Positions 41,905 to 51,667 are shown, numbered from the stretch's first letter. The stretch: DNA of 59,724 nt from Myxococcaceae bacterium (GCA_017881265.1 JADGRA010000017.1:1-59724), one strand, 5' to 3'. Made by a program: numbers and translations. Notes: generated from the sequence alone by a model not told the origin.

Positions 41905-44157
41905 ATGGCTGGCACCGAATGGAAGCCGACGGCGTGCATCCTCTGTGAGTGCAACTGCGGGCTGGAGGTTGAACTGGGTGGGGAGGACGGCCGGCACCTC
42001 GTGAAGTTCCGCGGGGACAAGCGGCACCCAGCATCGCAGGGCTACGCGTGCGAGAAGCCCCACCGGCTGGACCATTACCAGCACGGGCGTGACCGACTGA
42101 CCAGTCCACTCCGGCGGCGAAAGGATGGGACGTTCGAGGCAATCGACTGGGAGACCGCGATTTCCGAGGTCGCTGCGCGGCTGGCCAATGTGCGCGACAG
42201 CTGGGGCGGCGACACCATTTTCTATTACGGCGGCGGCGGGCAGGGGAACCACCTCCCCGGCGCCTATGCGACGGCGACGCGGCGTGCGCTTGGTTCACGC
42301 TGGCGCTCCAGCGCGCTGGCGCAGGAGAAGACCGGCGAATTCTGGGTGGGCGACCGGATGATGGGAGTGGCGACGACGCGGGCAGACTTCGAGCATTGCG
42401 ACGTGGCGCTCTTCATCGGCAAGAACCCCTGGCACTCGCACTCGTTCCCTCGCGCCCGGGTGACGCTGAAGGAAATCTCGCAGGATCCGGCGCGGACCCT
42501 CATTGTCATCGACCCGCGCCGAACCGAGACGGCAGAACTCGCCGATATTCACCTCCAAGTCCGCCCGGGGAGCGACGCGTGGCTTCTCACTGCTCTCCTC
42601 GGCGTGCTGGTGCAGGAGGATCTGGTGAACCAGGCCTTTGTTGCCGAGCACACCAACGGGGCGGACGATGTGCTGGCGGTACTCCGGAGCGTGGCGGTGG
42701 CGGAGTGCTCGGCTCGCGCAGGCCTCGACGAGGGGCTGGTACGCAAGGCGGCGCGGGCGATCGGCAAGGCACCGGCGCTCTCGAGCTTTGAAGACCTCGG
42801 GGTGCAGATGAACCACCACTCCACGCTGGTGAGCTACCTGCACCGGCTAGTGGTTTTCCTGACGGGGAGCATCGGCAAGCCGGGCACCCACTACATCCCG
42901 ACCACGATGATTCCTTTTGCCACCGGGGCCTCGAAGCAGGTGAGTCCAGTGGCGGGTGCGCCAATCATCAGCGGACTGGTGCCGTGCAACCTGATTGCCG
43001 AGGAGATTCTCAGCGATCACCCGAAGCGTTACCGGGCAATGCTGGTGGAGGCGGCGAATCCGGCGCACTCGCTGGCCGACTCCAAGCGGATGCGGGAGGC
43101 GCTGACCGCTCTCGACACGGTTGTCGTAATCGACGTGGCGATGAGCGAGACGGCGCGGCTGGCGCACTACGTGCTCCCGGCGAGCACGCAGTTCGAGAAG
43201 GCGGAGGCAACCTTCTTCAACTTCGACTTCCCCAAGAACACCTTTCACCTGCGGCCACGGCTGCTGGAGCCGATGCCCGGGCCGCTGCCCGAGGCGGAGA
43301 TTCACTCCCGGCTGTGCGAAGCCCTCGGGGCAGTCACCGAGGCCGACCTGGCCCCGCTGCGCGAGGCGGCGGAGCTGGGGCCGGAGGCGTACGGCCAGGC
43401 GGTGGCGGAGGCGGTGATGGGCGATCAGCGGCTGGGGGCTCAGGCGCCAGTGCTGCTTTACCGGACGATGAAGCTGCCCGAGACGCTGCGCGAGGGCGCG
43501 GTGATGCTCGGCCTGGCGCTGCGACTGGCAATGAAGGAAGGTCCGTCGCTGGCGCGCGCAGGCTTCGCGGGAGACAACCCGCTGGCTGTGGCGAAGTCGC
43601 TCTTCGAAGCAATCATTGCGTCTCCGTCGGGCGTGGTGTTCGCGGTCGACGAGTGGTCCGACGTGCTGCGTCGCATTGCGACGCCGGACAGGAAGATTCA
43701 GCTGGCGCTTCCGGACTTACTCGAGGCCTGGAGAGCGCTGCTGAGCGAAGCGGCCGATGTTCGCGACTCGGCCTTCCCGTTCGTGCTCTCAGCGGGCGAA
43801 CGACGCTCCTTCACCGCCAACACCATCATCCGCGACCCGACCTGGCGAAAGAAGGACGCCGACGGGGCGCTGAGAATCAACCCGGAGGACGCGAAGCGCC
43901 TAGGCGTGGGTTCGGGAGAGCAGGTGCGGCTCACGACGAAGCGCGGCTCGGCGTTGGTGCGGGTCGAGCTTTCCGACAGCATGCAGCGCGGGCACGTGTC
44001 GCTGCCAAACGGGCTCGGGCTCAGCTACCCGACCGAGGGGGGCGAGAAGGCGACCGGCGTGGCACCGAATGAACTCACCGCTTCGGAGGACCGCGATCCG
44101 TTCGTGGGCACGCCATGGCACAAGCACGTCGCGGCTCGGGTCGAGGCAGTGGGGTAG
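41905..44157 (+). CDS. molybdopterin (bis-MGD) oxidoreductase
   Basis: A 750-residue enzyme of the DMSO-reductase superfamily. The N-terminal 4Fe-4S motif is C11-x2-C14-x3-C18 with a fourth ligand C49 (ACILCECNC and GYACEK). Cofactor-binding segments include RRKDGTFEAIDWETA, YYGGGGQGNH, IGKNPWHSHSF and IDPRRTETA; the C-terminal molydopterin-binding domain has LPNGLGLSYP and VAPNELTASEDRDPFVGTPW. No Tat signal is seen, so it is probably cytoplasmic. No partner subunit or ferredoxin gene is adjacent. Substrate (formate, nitrate or other) cannot be told. ATG 41905 is chosen because the cluster motif follows at once. Confidence 0.9.
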   Translation: MAGTEWKPTACILCECNCGLEVELGGEDGRHLVKFRGDKRHPASQGYACEKPHRLDHYQHGRDRLTSPLRRRKDGTFEAIDWETAISEVAARLANVRDSWGGDTIFYYGGGGQGNHLPGAYATATRRALGSRWRSSALAQEKTGEFWVGDRMMGVATTRADFEHCDVALFIGKNPWHSHSFPRARVTLKEISQDPARTLIVIDPRRTETAELADIHLQVRPGSDAWLLTALLGVLVQEDLVNQAFVAEHTNGADDVLAVLRSVAVAECSARAGLDEGLVRKAARAIGKAPALSSFEDLGVQMNHHSTLVSYLHRLVVFLTGSIGKPGTHYIPTTMIPFATGASKQVSPVAGAPIISGLVPCNLIAEEILSDHPKRYRAMLVEAANPAHSLADSKRMREALTALDTVVVIDVAMSETARLAHYVLPASTQFEKAEATFFNFDFPKNTFHLRPRLLEPMPGPLPEAEIHSRLCEALGAVTEADLAPLREAAELGPEAYGQAVAEAVMGDQRLGAQAPVLLYRTMKLPETLREGAVMLGLALRLAMKEGPSLARAGFAGDNPLAVAKSLFEAIIASPSGVVFAVDEWSDVLRRIATPDRKIQLALPDLLEAWRALLSEAADVRDSAFPFVLSAGERRSFTANTIIRDPTWRKKDADGALRINPEDAKRLGVGSGEQVRLTTKRGSALVRVELSDSMQRGHVSLPNGLGLSYPTEGGEKATGVAPNELTASEDRDPFVGTPWHKHVAARVEAVG

Positions 44158-44184
44158 CACGTGTTGGAGGCACGGTCCGGGTGC

Positions 44185-44217
44185 GGGTCACTTGTCCCCA
44201 TTCACATGCCGTGACCC
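44185..44217. repeat. inverted repeat after the oxidoreductase gene
   Basis: GGGTCAC (44185-44191) and GTGACCC (44211-44217), perfect arms with a 19-nt loop, 28 bp past the stop. Could be a weak terminator or a regulator site for the downstream VOC gene. Confidence 0.3.
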
Positions 44218-44323
44218 TGACGTGTCGGCCGGTTAGGCTGTCTCGTGGTTCGACCGTTTGGCGTCTGTCGAGGCTCGCTGTCACGACGTTTCCGGTCACC
44301 GCATCCCGCCGAACGGAGGCTCT

Positions 44324-44689
44324 TTGGCATTCCATCCGGTCATCCCCATTCTTCGCAGCTTCGACGAAGGCAAGGCGCGCGAGTTCTACCTCGACTGGCT
44401 CGGCTTCAAATTCGACTTCGAGCACCGCTTTGAACCGGGCACGCCGCTCTACATGCAGGTGTCCCGTGGAAGCTGCGTCCTTCACCTAAGCGAGCACCAC
44501 GGCGATGGTAGTCCGGGCGCGTGCGTCCGCATTCTTGTCCACGACTTGGAAGCGTTTCATGCCGAGTTACAGTCTCGCCCGTACAAGAGCTACCGACCCG
44601 GCCTGCAGAATCAGGAATGGGGCACGCGAGAGATGGTGGTGCAGGACGGCGCGAGCAACCGACTCATCTTCTATCGAGACCTCAAGTAG
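44324..44689 (+). CDS. VOC-family protein
   Basis: About 121 residues, a VOC fold starting LAFHPVIPILRSFDEGKAR, then EFYLDWLGFKFDFEHRF, a LHLSEHHGDGSPG segment and VQDGASNRLIFYRD at the end. The family name often used is glyoxalase superfamily or bleomycin-resistance-like. TTG 44324 is chosen because a ribosome-binding site (GGAGG at 44315) lies at the correct distance and the fold begins right after it. The in-frame ATG at 44258 adds a segment with no family resemblance. It ends 129 bp before the next gene on the same strand. Function unknown. Confidence 0.78.
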   Translation: MAFHPVIPILRSFDEGKAREFYLDWLGFKFDFEHRFEPGTPLYMQVSRGSCVLHLSEHHGDGSPGACVRILVHDLEAFHAELQSRPYKSYRPGLQNQEWGTREMVVQDGASNRLIFYRDLK

Positions 44690-44818
44690 CTGGTTGTGGC
44701 GTCAGGAGAGAGCGCCCGGCGCCTTGGGCCGGAAGTGCGTGACGCTTCGGTCCTCGAACGCGCGCTACGTGCGGACGTATTGCAGGAGAGGCGGTCGCCT
44801 CGGAAGGAGAGGTTGCAC

Positions 44819-46498
44819 ATGCGGTTCCCCGGGTTCTTGCTCGCAGCACTGGGCGCAATCTGCCTCGCACCCGGCTCCTCGCCGCGTGCCGCGCCCCAAG
44901 AGTCAACGGGCGAATCCGCGGGTTTCGCCGAGCTGGCCCAGCAGTGGCGAGCCCTCCCGGCGCCAACCGTGAAGAACTGCGTCCCCGACTATGGCGCGAC
45001 GGCAATGGCAGAGAAAGCCGCGCAGCTCGCTTCCTTCAAGAAGAGGCTGGCGAAGCTCGACCGCAAGGGGTGGCCTACAGCGCAGGTGGCCGACGCGCGG
45101 TTGCTCGAGGCCGAAACCAACGGCATGGATTTCGACCTGCGGGTGCTTCGCCCCTGGGCCCGCGACCCATCGTTCTATGCCACCGTCTTCGGCGAGCAGT
45201 CCGACGTCCCGGCGCACGAGGGTCCCACGGCCCAGCCGGTCATTGACCTGTTCAAGTATCGCTATCCCCTCTCGGCAGCGGACCAGGAACAACTCACATG
45301 CTTGATCGGGGCCATTCCTACGCTGTTGGACCAGGCGAGGCGCAACCTCCAGGGCAGCCGCGCCCACGACCTCTGGGCGTACGGTTCGCGTGCCTTTCGC
45401 GAACAGGCCGAGGTGCTGCAGCAGTTGGAGGCTGGTACGCTGCGCATGCGGACGTTGCACGGATTCGTCGCGGGCACATTGAATGAAGCCTCCGACGAAC
45501 TCCGCGCCGCGGTGGCGTCGGCGCGTGCGGCGACCGAGTCGTTCCGCGACTGGGTGGCCACCGAAGCGCCCGGGCGAATCGGCCCTTCGGGCGTCGGGAA
45601 GGCTCATTACTCGTGGTCCCAGAAGAACGTCCACCTCGTGCCCTATGACTGGGACACCCAGGTCGTCCTGCTGACCCGTGAGCTGGAACGCGCTCAGGCG
45701 GGGCTGCGCTACGAGGAGTTCCGCAACCGCTCCCGGCCGCCGCTGGAGCCCGTGGCGAGCGCAGAAGCATTCGCAGCGCTGGGACAGCAGCGCATGCGAA
45801 AGCTCACGGATTTTCTCATCGACGGCGGACTGGTCCCCGACAAGCCCGCGTACCGCGACGCGCTCATGCAGCAGGTGGGGAGCTACCCCGGTGCCGGGCA
45901 GCGCAATTTCTTCCAGCACACGGCAGTGCGCGAACCGCTGGGGCTCTATTCACACTGCTATCACTGGATCGAACTGGCCCGGCTCGAGAACGAGCCGCAC
46001 GCGAGCCCAGTGCGCCGCGAAGCGCCCCGCTACAACATCTTCGACACTCGCTCTGAGGGCCTCGCCACTGCGATGGAGGAAATCCTCATGCACGCGGGGC
46101 TCTATGACGACCTTCCGCGCGGCCGCGAGATCGTCTGGGTGATGCTCGCCAATCGAGCCGCGCGCGGCCTCGCTTCACTGCGCGTGCAGGCCAACGAGAT
46201 GACCCTGGCGGAGGCGGGCCGGTTCCACGCGGAATGGACTCCACGGGGGTGGTCCGAGTCGCAGAGCGACCTGGTGGCCTTCGAACAGTTGCTTTACCTG
46301 CGTCAGCCCGGCTACGGCACGAGCTACATCGTCGGCAAGTTGCAGTTCGACCGTCTACTTGCCGACACCGCACAGGCGCGCGAGATCCGGGGCGAGCCCT
46401 TCGCTTTCGCGGAGTTCTTCCGCGCCGTCGCGAGCGAAGGCATCCTGCCTTTCGCCCTCATCGAAGAGCCGCTCAAGGCGCCGGCGCGTGCGCGCTGA
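44819..46498 (+). CDS. exported DUF885-like protein
   Basis: A 559-residue protein with a signal peptide (PGFLLAALGAICLAPGSS). It is mostly helical with regularly spaced charged residues. The segment FDTRSEGLATAMEEILMHAG resembles the EGLAxxxE region of DUF885 proteins, and EMTLAEAGRFHAEW is another match in layout. DUF885 proteins are likely peptidase-like but untested in most cases; I do not see a complete metal-binding motif. ATG 44819 follows AAGGAGA and begins the signal peptide. It converges with the next gene only 19 bp away. Confidence 0.6.
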   Translation: MRFPGFLLAALGAICLAPGSSPRAAPQESTGESAGFAELAQQWRALPAPTVKNCVPDYGATAMAEKAAQLASFKKRLAKLDRKGWPTAQVADARLLEAETNGMDFDLRVLRPWARDPSFYATVFGEQSDVPAHEGPTAQPVIDLFKYRYPLSAADQEQLTCLIGAIPTLLDQARRNLQGSRAHDLWAYGSRAFREQAEVLQQLEAGTLRMRTLHGFVAGTLNEASDELRAAVASARAATESFRDWVATEAPGRIGPSGVGKAHYSWSQKNVHLVPYDWDTQVVLLTRELERAQAGLRYEEFRNRSRPPLEPVASAEAFAALGQQRMRKLTDFLIDGGLVPDKPAYRDALMQQVGSYPGAGQRNFFQHTAVREPLGLYSHCYHWIELARLENEPHASPVRREAPRYNIFDTRSEGLATAMEEILMHAGLYDDLPRGREIVWVMLANRAARGLASLRVQANEMTLAEAGRFHAEWTPRGWSESQSDLVAFEQLLYLRQPGYGTSYIVGKLQFDRLLADTAQAREIRGEPFAFAEFFRAVASEGILPFALIEEPLKAPARAR

Positions 46499-46517
46499 CT
46501 AGGTGTCGCCCCCCACA

Positions 46518-47303
46518 TCACGGATTGAAATTGCTATACGGCCCGCCCGCGCGGTCGTACGTGTTGCCGAAGTCATCCTGCGTGATGTGCGCGATGCCGT
46601 TGTCCGGAATGAGGATCAGATCCTTGTCGAGCACCGGCGCCCGGAACTTCCAGCCGGAGGGAAGCTTCAGGCGGTTACCAAGGGTCCCGAGGTCCTCAAA
46701 TTTTTGGTCGGGCCGGGTGATGAGGCTCATGGATTTCATGACCCACGGATTGCCCTCTGCGTCTTCCAGAATGAACACCTGCGTGCCCTGGTTGAAACCG
46801 AATTTCGTGTGGCGCCCAACAGTGATGTTTTTGTAGGCGGCTTCACCAGGCTTTAGGCTGAGTCCCTTCAGGTCCAGCCAGTTCACCCAGCGGGCTTTCA
46901 TGCCCTCGAAATCCAGCTCATTGCCCATCTCGACTTCGATCCAATCCAGCGTCCACAAACGAGGACCGTTCTTGAACGCGGCAAGCACATGGTACTGCTC
47001 CTTCAGCGACTTGACGTCGACCTTGTCCAGCAGCGCTGCGGCAGAGGAATCCCCGGTGGTCGCGCCGCCGTTGAGACCCGTGGTGTTATAGACGTTCGCG
47101 CTCAAATCCTTGGTGATCGCGTTCCCGCCGATGAGGAACATCTCCGTATAGCGCTGACCGCGTACGCCCTTGAATGTGAACGGCTTGGCGCCAGCTCCAT
47201 CGTTCGGCAGGGTCACGACCAGCTTGGGGTACATGATGCCGCCGATCGCGGCGACCACGGCGACGATGCCAAGGGGTATCGCGAGCTTGAGCTGCTTCGT
47301 CAT
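46518..47303 (-). CDS. exported protein of unknown function
   Basis: A 261-residue protein I do not recognise. A single N-terminal membrane segment (LAIPLGIVAVVAAIGGIMY) anchors or exports it. The rest is a soluble, aromatic-rich domain with DWIEVEMGNELDFEG, then KARWVNWLDLKGLSLKP and NITVGRHTKFGFNQGTQVF. No catalytic motif is apparent. Its AT content and codon choice look slightly different from neighbouring genes, for instance more AAA and TTG. It is convergent with the DUF885-like gene and followed upstream by a 600-bp gap. Confidence 0.65.
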   Translation of the reverse strand: MTKQLKLAIPLGIVAVVAAIGGIMYPKLVVTLPNDGAGAKPFTFKGVRGQRYTEMFLIGGNAITKDLSANVYNTTGLNGGATTGDSSAAALLDKVDVKSLKEQYHVLAAFKNGPRLWTLDWIEVEMGNELDFEGMKARWVNWLDLKGLSLKPGEAAYKNITVGRHTKFGFNQGTQVFILEDAEGNPWVMKSMSLITRPDQKFEDLGTLGNRLKLPSGWKFRAPVLDKDLILIPDNGIAHITQDDFGNTYDRAGGPYSNFNP

Positions 47304-47926
47304 CGCACCCTCCTGCGGCTACCAACGCCACGTTTCCGCCTCGCCGCGGTGCCGCTCCAAATGCATCCTGTATGCCTGCCCGCTGGTTGGGTGCGTCTGG
47401 TACCAGTCGGCGAAAAGGGCCGAAGCCTTTGCGCTCCAGGGGCCGTTGCCGCAAAAAGAGGTCGCCAGAGTGCGCCGCCGCACAGGCGGGGTCAGGTCGT
47501 TTCGCCGAGCAAGTAGAGGCGCGGACCTCCTAGGACAGTATCCCCCCTCCGGCGTCGGTGAGTTGCGACGCGCAGGACAAACCACGAACGAGAGATGAGT
47601 GCCGCGCACGAAGGCGAGCGCATTCGTCGTTCTCGCGCCGACCTACTCGCTCGAGCCGCTTAGGTCGAACTTTGAGTGCGCTCGCCCTTCTCGGGGCATC
47701 TTCGATGCGAGGATCGCCAGGCGCAGGCGGCCGTTGATGCCCTGTACCGCGCCGTCAGCGTCAACGGCTGCAGCTGTGGCTATTTTTTTACGACGCTGAC
47801 GGCCGCCGACACCAAGCAGGCAAGCCCATTCGAGCTCTCGCCGTCGAAGGCGCTGTACCACCGCTACCCACAGGGGGCGGGGTACGCCTTGAGACCAGGC
47901 CTCGGAACGTGCTTGTAACTGGCGCC
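47304..47926. other. intergenic region with a long inverted repeat
   Basis: No gene with family resemblance. A short minus ORF (47319-47609) ends in a plausible-looking segment FADWYQTHPTSGQAYRMHLE but has no other support. From 47751 there is a strong inverted repeat, listed separately. The rest carries nothing I recognise. Confidence 0.5.
47751..47803. repeat. perfect 12-bp inverted repeat with a T-rich loop
   Basis: GCCGTCAGCGTC (47751-47762) and GACGCTGACGGC (47792-47803) are perfect arms around a 29-nt loop that contains seven Ts in a row (47783-47789). It lies 120 bp upstream of the DUF1592 gene with no gene reading toward it closely. Confidence 0.75.
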
Positions 47927-49588
47927 ATGGGAGCTCGCTCTTGGATCGCGCTGCTGCTCTCGCTGGCGGGTTGCATCGGGTCAATCAATAGCCCTCAGGC
48001 ACCCGCATCGTCGCCAGCAACGCCGCCGACACAGATGCCGAGCGGCCGCTACGTGTGCAACGACAAGATTCACCCCGCGGTGACGCAGGCCCGACGGCTG
48101 ACCGCGGTGGAGTACCAGAACGCCATCTCGGACTTGTTCGACGGCCGCCTGACTCCCAGCACCAACTACCCGGGCTCGGCGGGTAAGTCGGTCACGGGCT
48201 TTTCGACCGAGGCGGTCCTCAACGACATTGGAACGGGCGGAGCCGAGCAATTGATGTTCGCGGCGGAAGACGTGGCTCTGCAGCTACCCGCGGCGCTGGC
48301 TCAGATGACTCCCTGTGCAACGTCGGCCCCCAATGAAAGCTGTGTGAACACCTTCCTCGATGTCTACGGCACCCGTGCCTACCGGCGGCTGCTGTCGGCT
48401 GCCGAGCGCACCGAGCTGCTGGACGAATACCGGGCCGGAGTGGCCTCGGGCGCCAGCTTCACCGAGTCGATGGCCATGCTGGTGGACCACCTACTGCAGA
48501 TGCCGCAGTTCTTGTACGTGGCCGAAGGAGCCGCCGGCACGGGGCGACCGCTCAACGGCTACGAGCTGGCTAGTCGGCTGTCGTTCATGCTGACGGATTC
48601 GATACCCGACGACGCGCTGCTGGCGGCCGCACCCAGCCTGACCGACCCGGCGACGCTCACCGCCCAGGCCACCCGGCTGTTGGCTTCGACCAAGGCCAAC
48701 ACCACCATCGCCCGGTTCTTTCGGGAGTGGACGGGCACCACCCAGGTGGCGCCGGCTGACAAGAACCAGGTCGCTTTCCCCTTCTTCGACGCAGCGTATG
48801 CCCAGTCGATGAACCAATCCTTCGACCGGTTCGTGGTCGATCAGGTACGCAGCCAGGGCACCTTGCGCACTCTGTTGCGCAGCACCGACGCCTTCGTCGA
48901 CTCGACTATGGCCTCGTTTTTCGGAGTAACCGCTCCGCCCCAAGGCCAGTGGGCTAAGGTCTCGCTGGACGGCCAGCGCTACTCAGGGGTGGTGACGCAG
49001 CCGGCGATGATGGCCTCGCTGGCTCACGAGAGCGAGACGTCGTTCGTCTTTCGCGGCCGGTTCATTCGCAAACACCTGCTGTGCGAGAACCTGGGGACTC
49101 CGCCGGCCGACGCGCAGTCGATTTTTGGCTCACTTCCTCTGCCGCCCAACCCCACCGGCAAGGACATCTCGGCGGTGGTGGTCGCCCGTCCCGAATGTTC
49201 AGGGTGCCACGCACTGATGAACCCGGCCGGGCTGGCGTTCGAACAATTCGACGCAGTGGGCCGGTACCGCACCAGCTACAGCAGTGGCAAGACCATCGAC
49301 CCGTCGGGCGTACTGCCCAGCGTCGGGGCGAGGCCGGGAGTTGCTGCGCACGATCTGTCGTTTGCCGACCAGACGTCGATGATGGAGCAACTGACGAACG
49401 AACCCCTGGTCGCCGACTGCCTGGCGACCCAGGTGTTTCGCTTCACCTTCTCACGAATGGAGACGCCGGCCGACGCCTGCGCGATTCAAGCCATCGGCGA
49501 TGCGCTCACTGCATCGGGCGGAACGCTGAGCCAGGCCATCATGGCGATGACTACCACCGACGCGTTCACCCACCGGAGTGACCTGTGA
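47927..49588 (+). CDS. DUF1592/DUF1588/DUF1585-type lipoprotein
   Basis: A 553-residue protein. A lipobox-like SLAGC ends the signal peptide. The domain order is the DUF1592/1588/1585 set common in planctomycetes and myxobacteria, seen as RRLTAVEYQNAISDLFDG (DUF1587-like start), LSAAERTELLDEYRAG, HLLQMPQFLYVAEG, ECSGCHALMNPAGLAFEQFD and TFSRMETPADACAI. A CxxCH-like ECSGCH motif could bind heme. ATG 47927 or GTG 47909 is the start. It overlaps the DUF1552 gene by four bases, and the pair is a known conserved unit with unsettled function. Confidence 0.86.
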   Translation: MGARSWIALLLSLAGCIGSINSPQAPASSPATPPTQMPSGRYVCNDKIHPAVTQARRLTAVEYQNAISDLFDGRLTPSTNYPGSAGKSVTGFSTEAVLNDIGTGGAEQLMFAAEDVALQLPAALAQMTPCATSAPNESCVNTFLDVYGTRAYRRLLSAAERTELLDEYRAGVASGASFTESMAMLVDHLLQMPQFLYVAEGAAGTGRPLNGYELASRLSFMLTDSIPDDALLAAAPSLTDPATLTAQATRLLASTKANTTIARFFREWTGTTQVAPADKNQVAFPFFDAAYAQSMNQSFDRFVVDQVRSQGTLRTLLRSTDAFVDSTMASFFGVTAPPQGQWAKVSLDGQRYSGVVTQPAMMASLAHESETSFVFRGRFIRKHLLCENLGTPPADAQSIFGSLPLPPNPTGKDISAVVVARPECSGCHALMNPAGLAFEQFDAVGRYRTSYSSGKTIDPSGVLPSVGARPGVAAHDLSFADQTSMMEQLTNEPLVADCLATQVFRFTFSRMETPADACAIQAIGDALTASGGTLSQAIMAMTTTDAFTHRSDL

Positions 49589-51090
49589 GCCAGCGAATCG
49601 ATCGCCGCCGCTTCTTGATCGGCTCGGCTGGCTCGCTCTTGGCCCTGCCGATGCTCGAGGCCCTGGCGCCGCGCACCGGGTTTGCCCAGACCGCGGCACC
49701 TCCCAAACGCCTGGTGGTGGTCTTTCACCCCCACGGCCGTGTTGTAGGGCCGGGCAGCAACGAGAACTGGTCCCCGGCTTCCGCCACCGGCCCGCTGCCG
49801 CCCGTGGGGACGGCGCCCAGCGGCGCGTTGGCGGCCCTGGCGCCGATTAGCAATGAGATCGTCACGCTGTCGAACATCGACAACATCGTGCGGCACACCT
49901 CGGGCGACGCCGACGGCCACGCCAGCCCCAGCGCCACCTGCATGACGTGTGTGGTACCCAACGGCGGCACCGCTCGAGGGCCGGCGCTCGACTACGTGGC
50001 GGGCCTGCGGCTGCGCTCGAGTCCGGCTCAGAGGATGGCCATCGTCATCCCCGCGCAAGCGGCGCCCTTCGACAACTCGGTCACGGAGAACAACGTCTTC
50101 TTGGGACCCAACGGGACGCCTGGCAACTACCAGGCCATCGACCCGGTGCAGCTGATTTCCGACCTCTTCGCCTCGGTGCAGGCTGGCCCACCGCCACCAC
50201 CGCCGCCGACGCCCACCTTGATAGACCGCCTCACCGCCCGGCGCGGTAGCATTCTCGACGGCGTCGCCGCGGGCTTCACCAGTTTTCGCGCCGGCCTAAA
50301 CTCAGCTGACCAGGCGCGCCTCGACCAGCACGCTCAATTCATTCGCGACACCGAGCTGCGCTACCCCGCGGTGCCACCCACCCCGTCGCCCGCCCCGCTG
50401 AGTTGTGCGCCGCCGTCGGCGAGCTCGGTGCCGAACTACAACTGGCCCGACTTTCGAAAAGGCGAGCACGACGACGTCTTCGCGCAGACCCAAATCGAGA
50501 CCCTGGTGCAGGCGCTGGCCTGCGACGTCACCCGCACCGCTAGCTTGAACTTTTGGCCACAATACGACCCCGGCTTCGTTACCGAGTTCGCGCCAGCGAC
50601 CAGCCCATACATTGCCGGCAACTGGCACGCCAGCATTCACGGCGATGGCAGCCCCAATGACCCCAGCCCCGGCAGCCTCACGAAGGGCTTCGGCTTCTAC
50701 GCCAAGTACTACACCAAGCTGATTCAGCGCCTTGCCGCCATTCGCGATGTCGACGGCAGCCGGCTGCTCGACAACACCTTAGTGGTGTGGGTGAGCGACT
50801 TGGGCTACGGCTCGGCGCACTACTGCTACAACTACCCGGTGGTGCTCGCGGGCATGAAGAGCGCCTTCCCCAAGGGGCAAGGGCGGCATGTGGTGGGCCA
50901 GGTCAACTCGCTGGGCGACCTTTACGCTCAAGTGCTGCGCATGCTGGGTGGCTCCGACACCACCTTCGGCTCGACCGGCACGCTGGCCAGCGCCGCGGGG
51001 TCAACCAGCATCAACTTCATGACGCAGCTGGGTCGCCCGGGACTGATCACCAAAGACACGCCGCTACACTTCGGCCCACTCGACTTGTAG
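49585..51090 (+). CDS. DUF1552 protein with Tat signal
   Basis: A 501-residue protein with a twin-arginine signal (RRRFLIGSAGSLLALPML), so it is folded in the cytoplasm before export. The body matches DUF1552: KRLVVVFHPHGRVVGPGSNE, then SNIDNIVRHTSG, SATCMTCVVPNG and the late LLDNTLVVWVSDLG. It starts with GTG at the stop of the DUF1592 gene. Proline-rich stretches around residue 200-215 (PPPPPPTPT) break the sequence. The pair usually occurs together; a link to surface carbohydrate or cytochrome metabolism has been suggested but is not shown. Confidence 0.86.
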   Translation: MSQRIDRRRFLIGSAGSLLALPMLEALAPRTGFAQTAAPPKRLVVVFHPHGRVVGPGSNENWSPASATGPLPPVGTAPSGALAALAPISNEIVTLSNIDNIVRHTSGDADGHASPSATCMTCVVPNGGTARGPALDYVAGLRLRSSPAQRMAIVIPAQAAPFDNSVTENNVFLGPNGTPGNYQAIDPVQLISDLFASVQAGPPPPPPPTPTLIDRLTARRGSILDGVAAGFTSFRAGLNSADQARLDQHAQFIRDTELRYPAVPPTPSPAPLSCAPPSASSVPNYNWPDFRKGEHDDVFAQTQIETLVQALACDVTRTASLNFWPQYDPGFVTEFAPATSPYIAGNWHASIHGDGSPNDPSPGSLTKGFGFYAKYYTKLIQRLAAIRDVDGSRLLDNTLVVWVSDLGYGSAHYCYNYPVVLAGMKSAFPKGQGRHVVGQVNSLGDLYAQVLRMLGGSDTTFGSTGTLASAAGSTSINFMTQLGRPGLITKDTPLHFGPLDL

Positions 51091-51149
51091 GTTTGCGCTA
51101 CGCACAACCCGATACAGTCGGACCCGCCGCTGAGCAGTTCGCGGGGAAG

Positions 51150-51556
51150 CCCTTCTGAACCCGCGTCGAGGCCACCGGACTCGACGGCCTCTGGTTCCAC
51201 GACCTCCAAGCGGATTGTCTTCACACCGCGGGAGACGCGTGCCGGTGCTGCCTGGGAGCTCCGGACGGCGGTGGGCCTACCGTCCGCCGAGGAGCTCGAG
51301 CTCCTCTAGGCGCAGCGCGAGAGCGCCACCGAGGAGGAGCTCCTCAAAGTCTTCCGTAAACAACCGGGCCCATCTTCCACGACGGCCCAACGGGCCTCCA
51401 AAGAGGCGACCGGGGCCCTGACGCTCTAACGGGAGTTGCGGGGGCAGGATTTGTCCACCTCGCTCCCTGCACGGGTGGCTGCTCTCGCCGAGCTGGCGCC
51501 CGGGGCCGACTACGCGGCGCTGCGCGCGCTCTGGTGGTTCCCCAGGGCCGTCTAGG
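51150..51556 (+). pseudogene. degraded coding remnant with in-frame stops
   Basis: One plus frame reads as protein through three stops: RIVFTPRETRAGAAWELR with AVGLPSAEELELL, stop, AQRESATEEELLKVF with PGPSSTTAQRASKEAT, stop, and LPARVAALAELAPGADYAA, stop. Codon third positions stay G/C-rich, as in real genes here. Several TAG/TAA codons and no start make it a remnant. I do not recognise the family. Confidence 0.4.
51435..51453. repeat. tRNA-fMet 3'-end-like segment (copy A)
   Basis: GTTGCGGGGGCAGGATTTG reads, on the minus strand, as the T-arm/acceptor end of a tRNA-fMet (CAAATCCTGCCCCCGCAAC), without the rest of a tRNA. Three further copies of the first 11 bases (GTTGCGGGGGC) lie at 52103, 54373 and 59301 in the same orientation. 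Confidence 0.5.
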
Positions 51557-51667
51557 TCGGCCGTGTCTAGGTCGGCCGTCGCTCTCCTCGACCGAAGGTG
51601 CTACGAGTGCCGCTGATTCACGGCGATGGGACCGATTGCTGTCCCACAGGGGGGGACGGTCTGACCT

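Noticed and set aside
44158-44323. Possible promoter or small gene before the VOC gene at 44324.
   Set aside because: Only a weak inverted repeat is visible and no clear promoter boxes.
51435-51453. A full tRNA-fMet gene.
   Set aside because: Only the 3' end matches; anticodon and D arms are absent.
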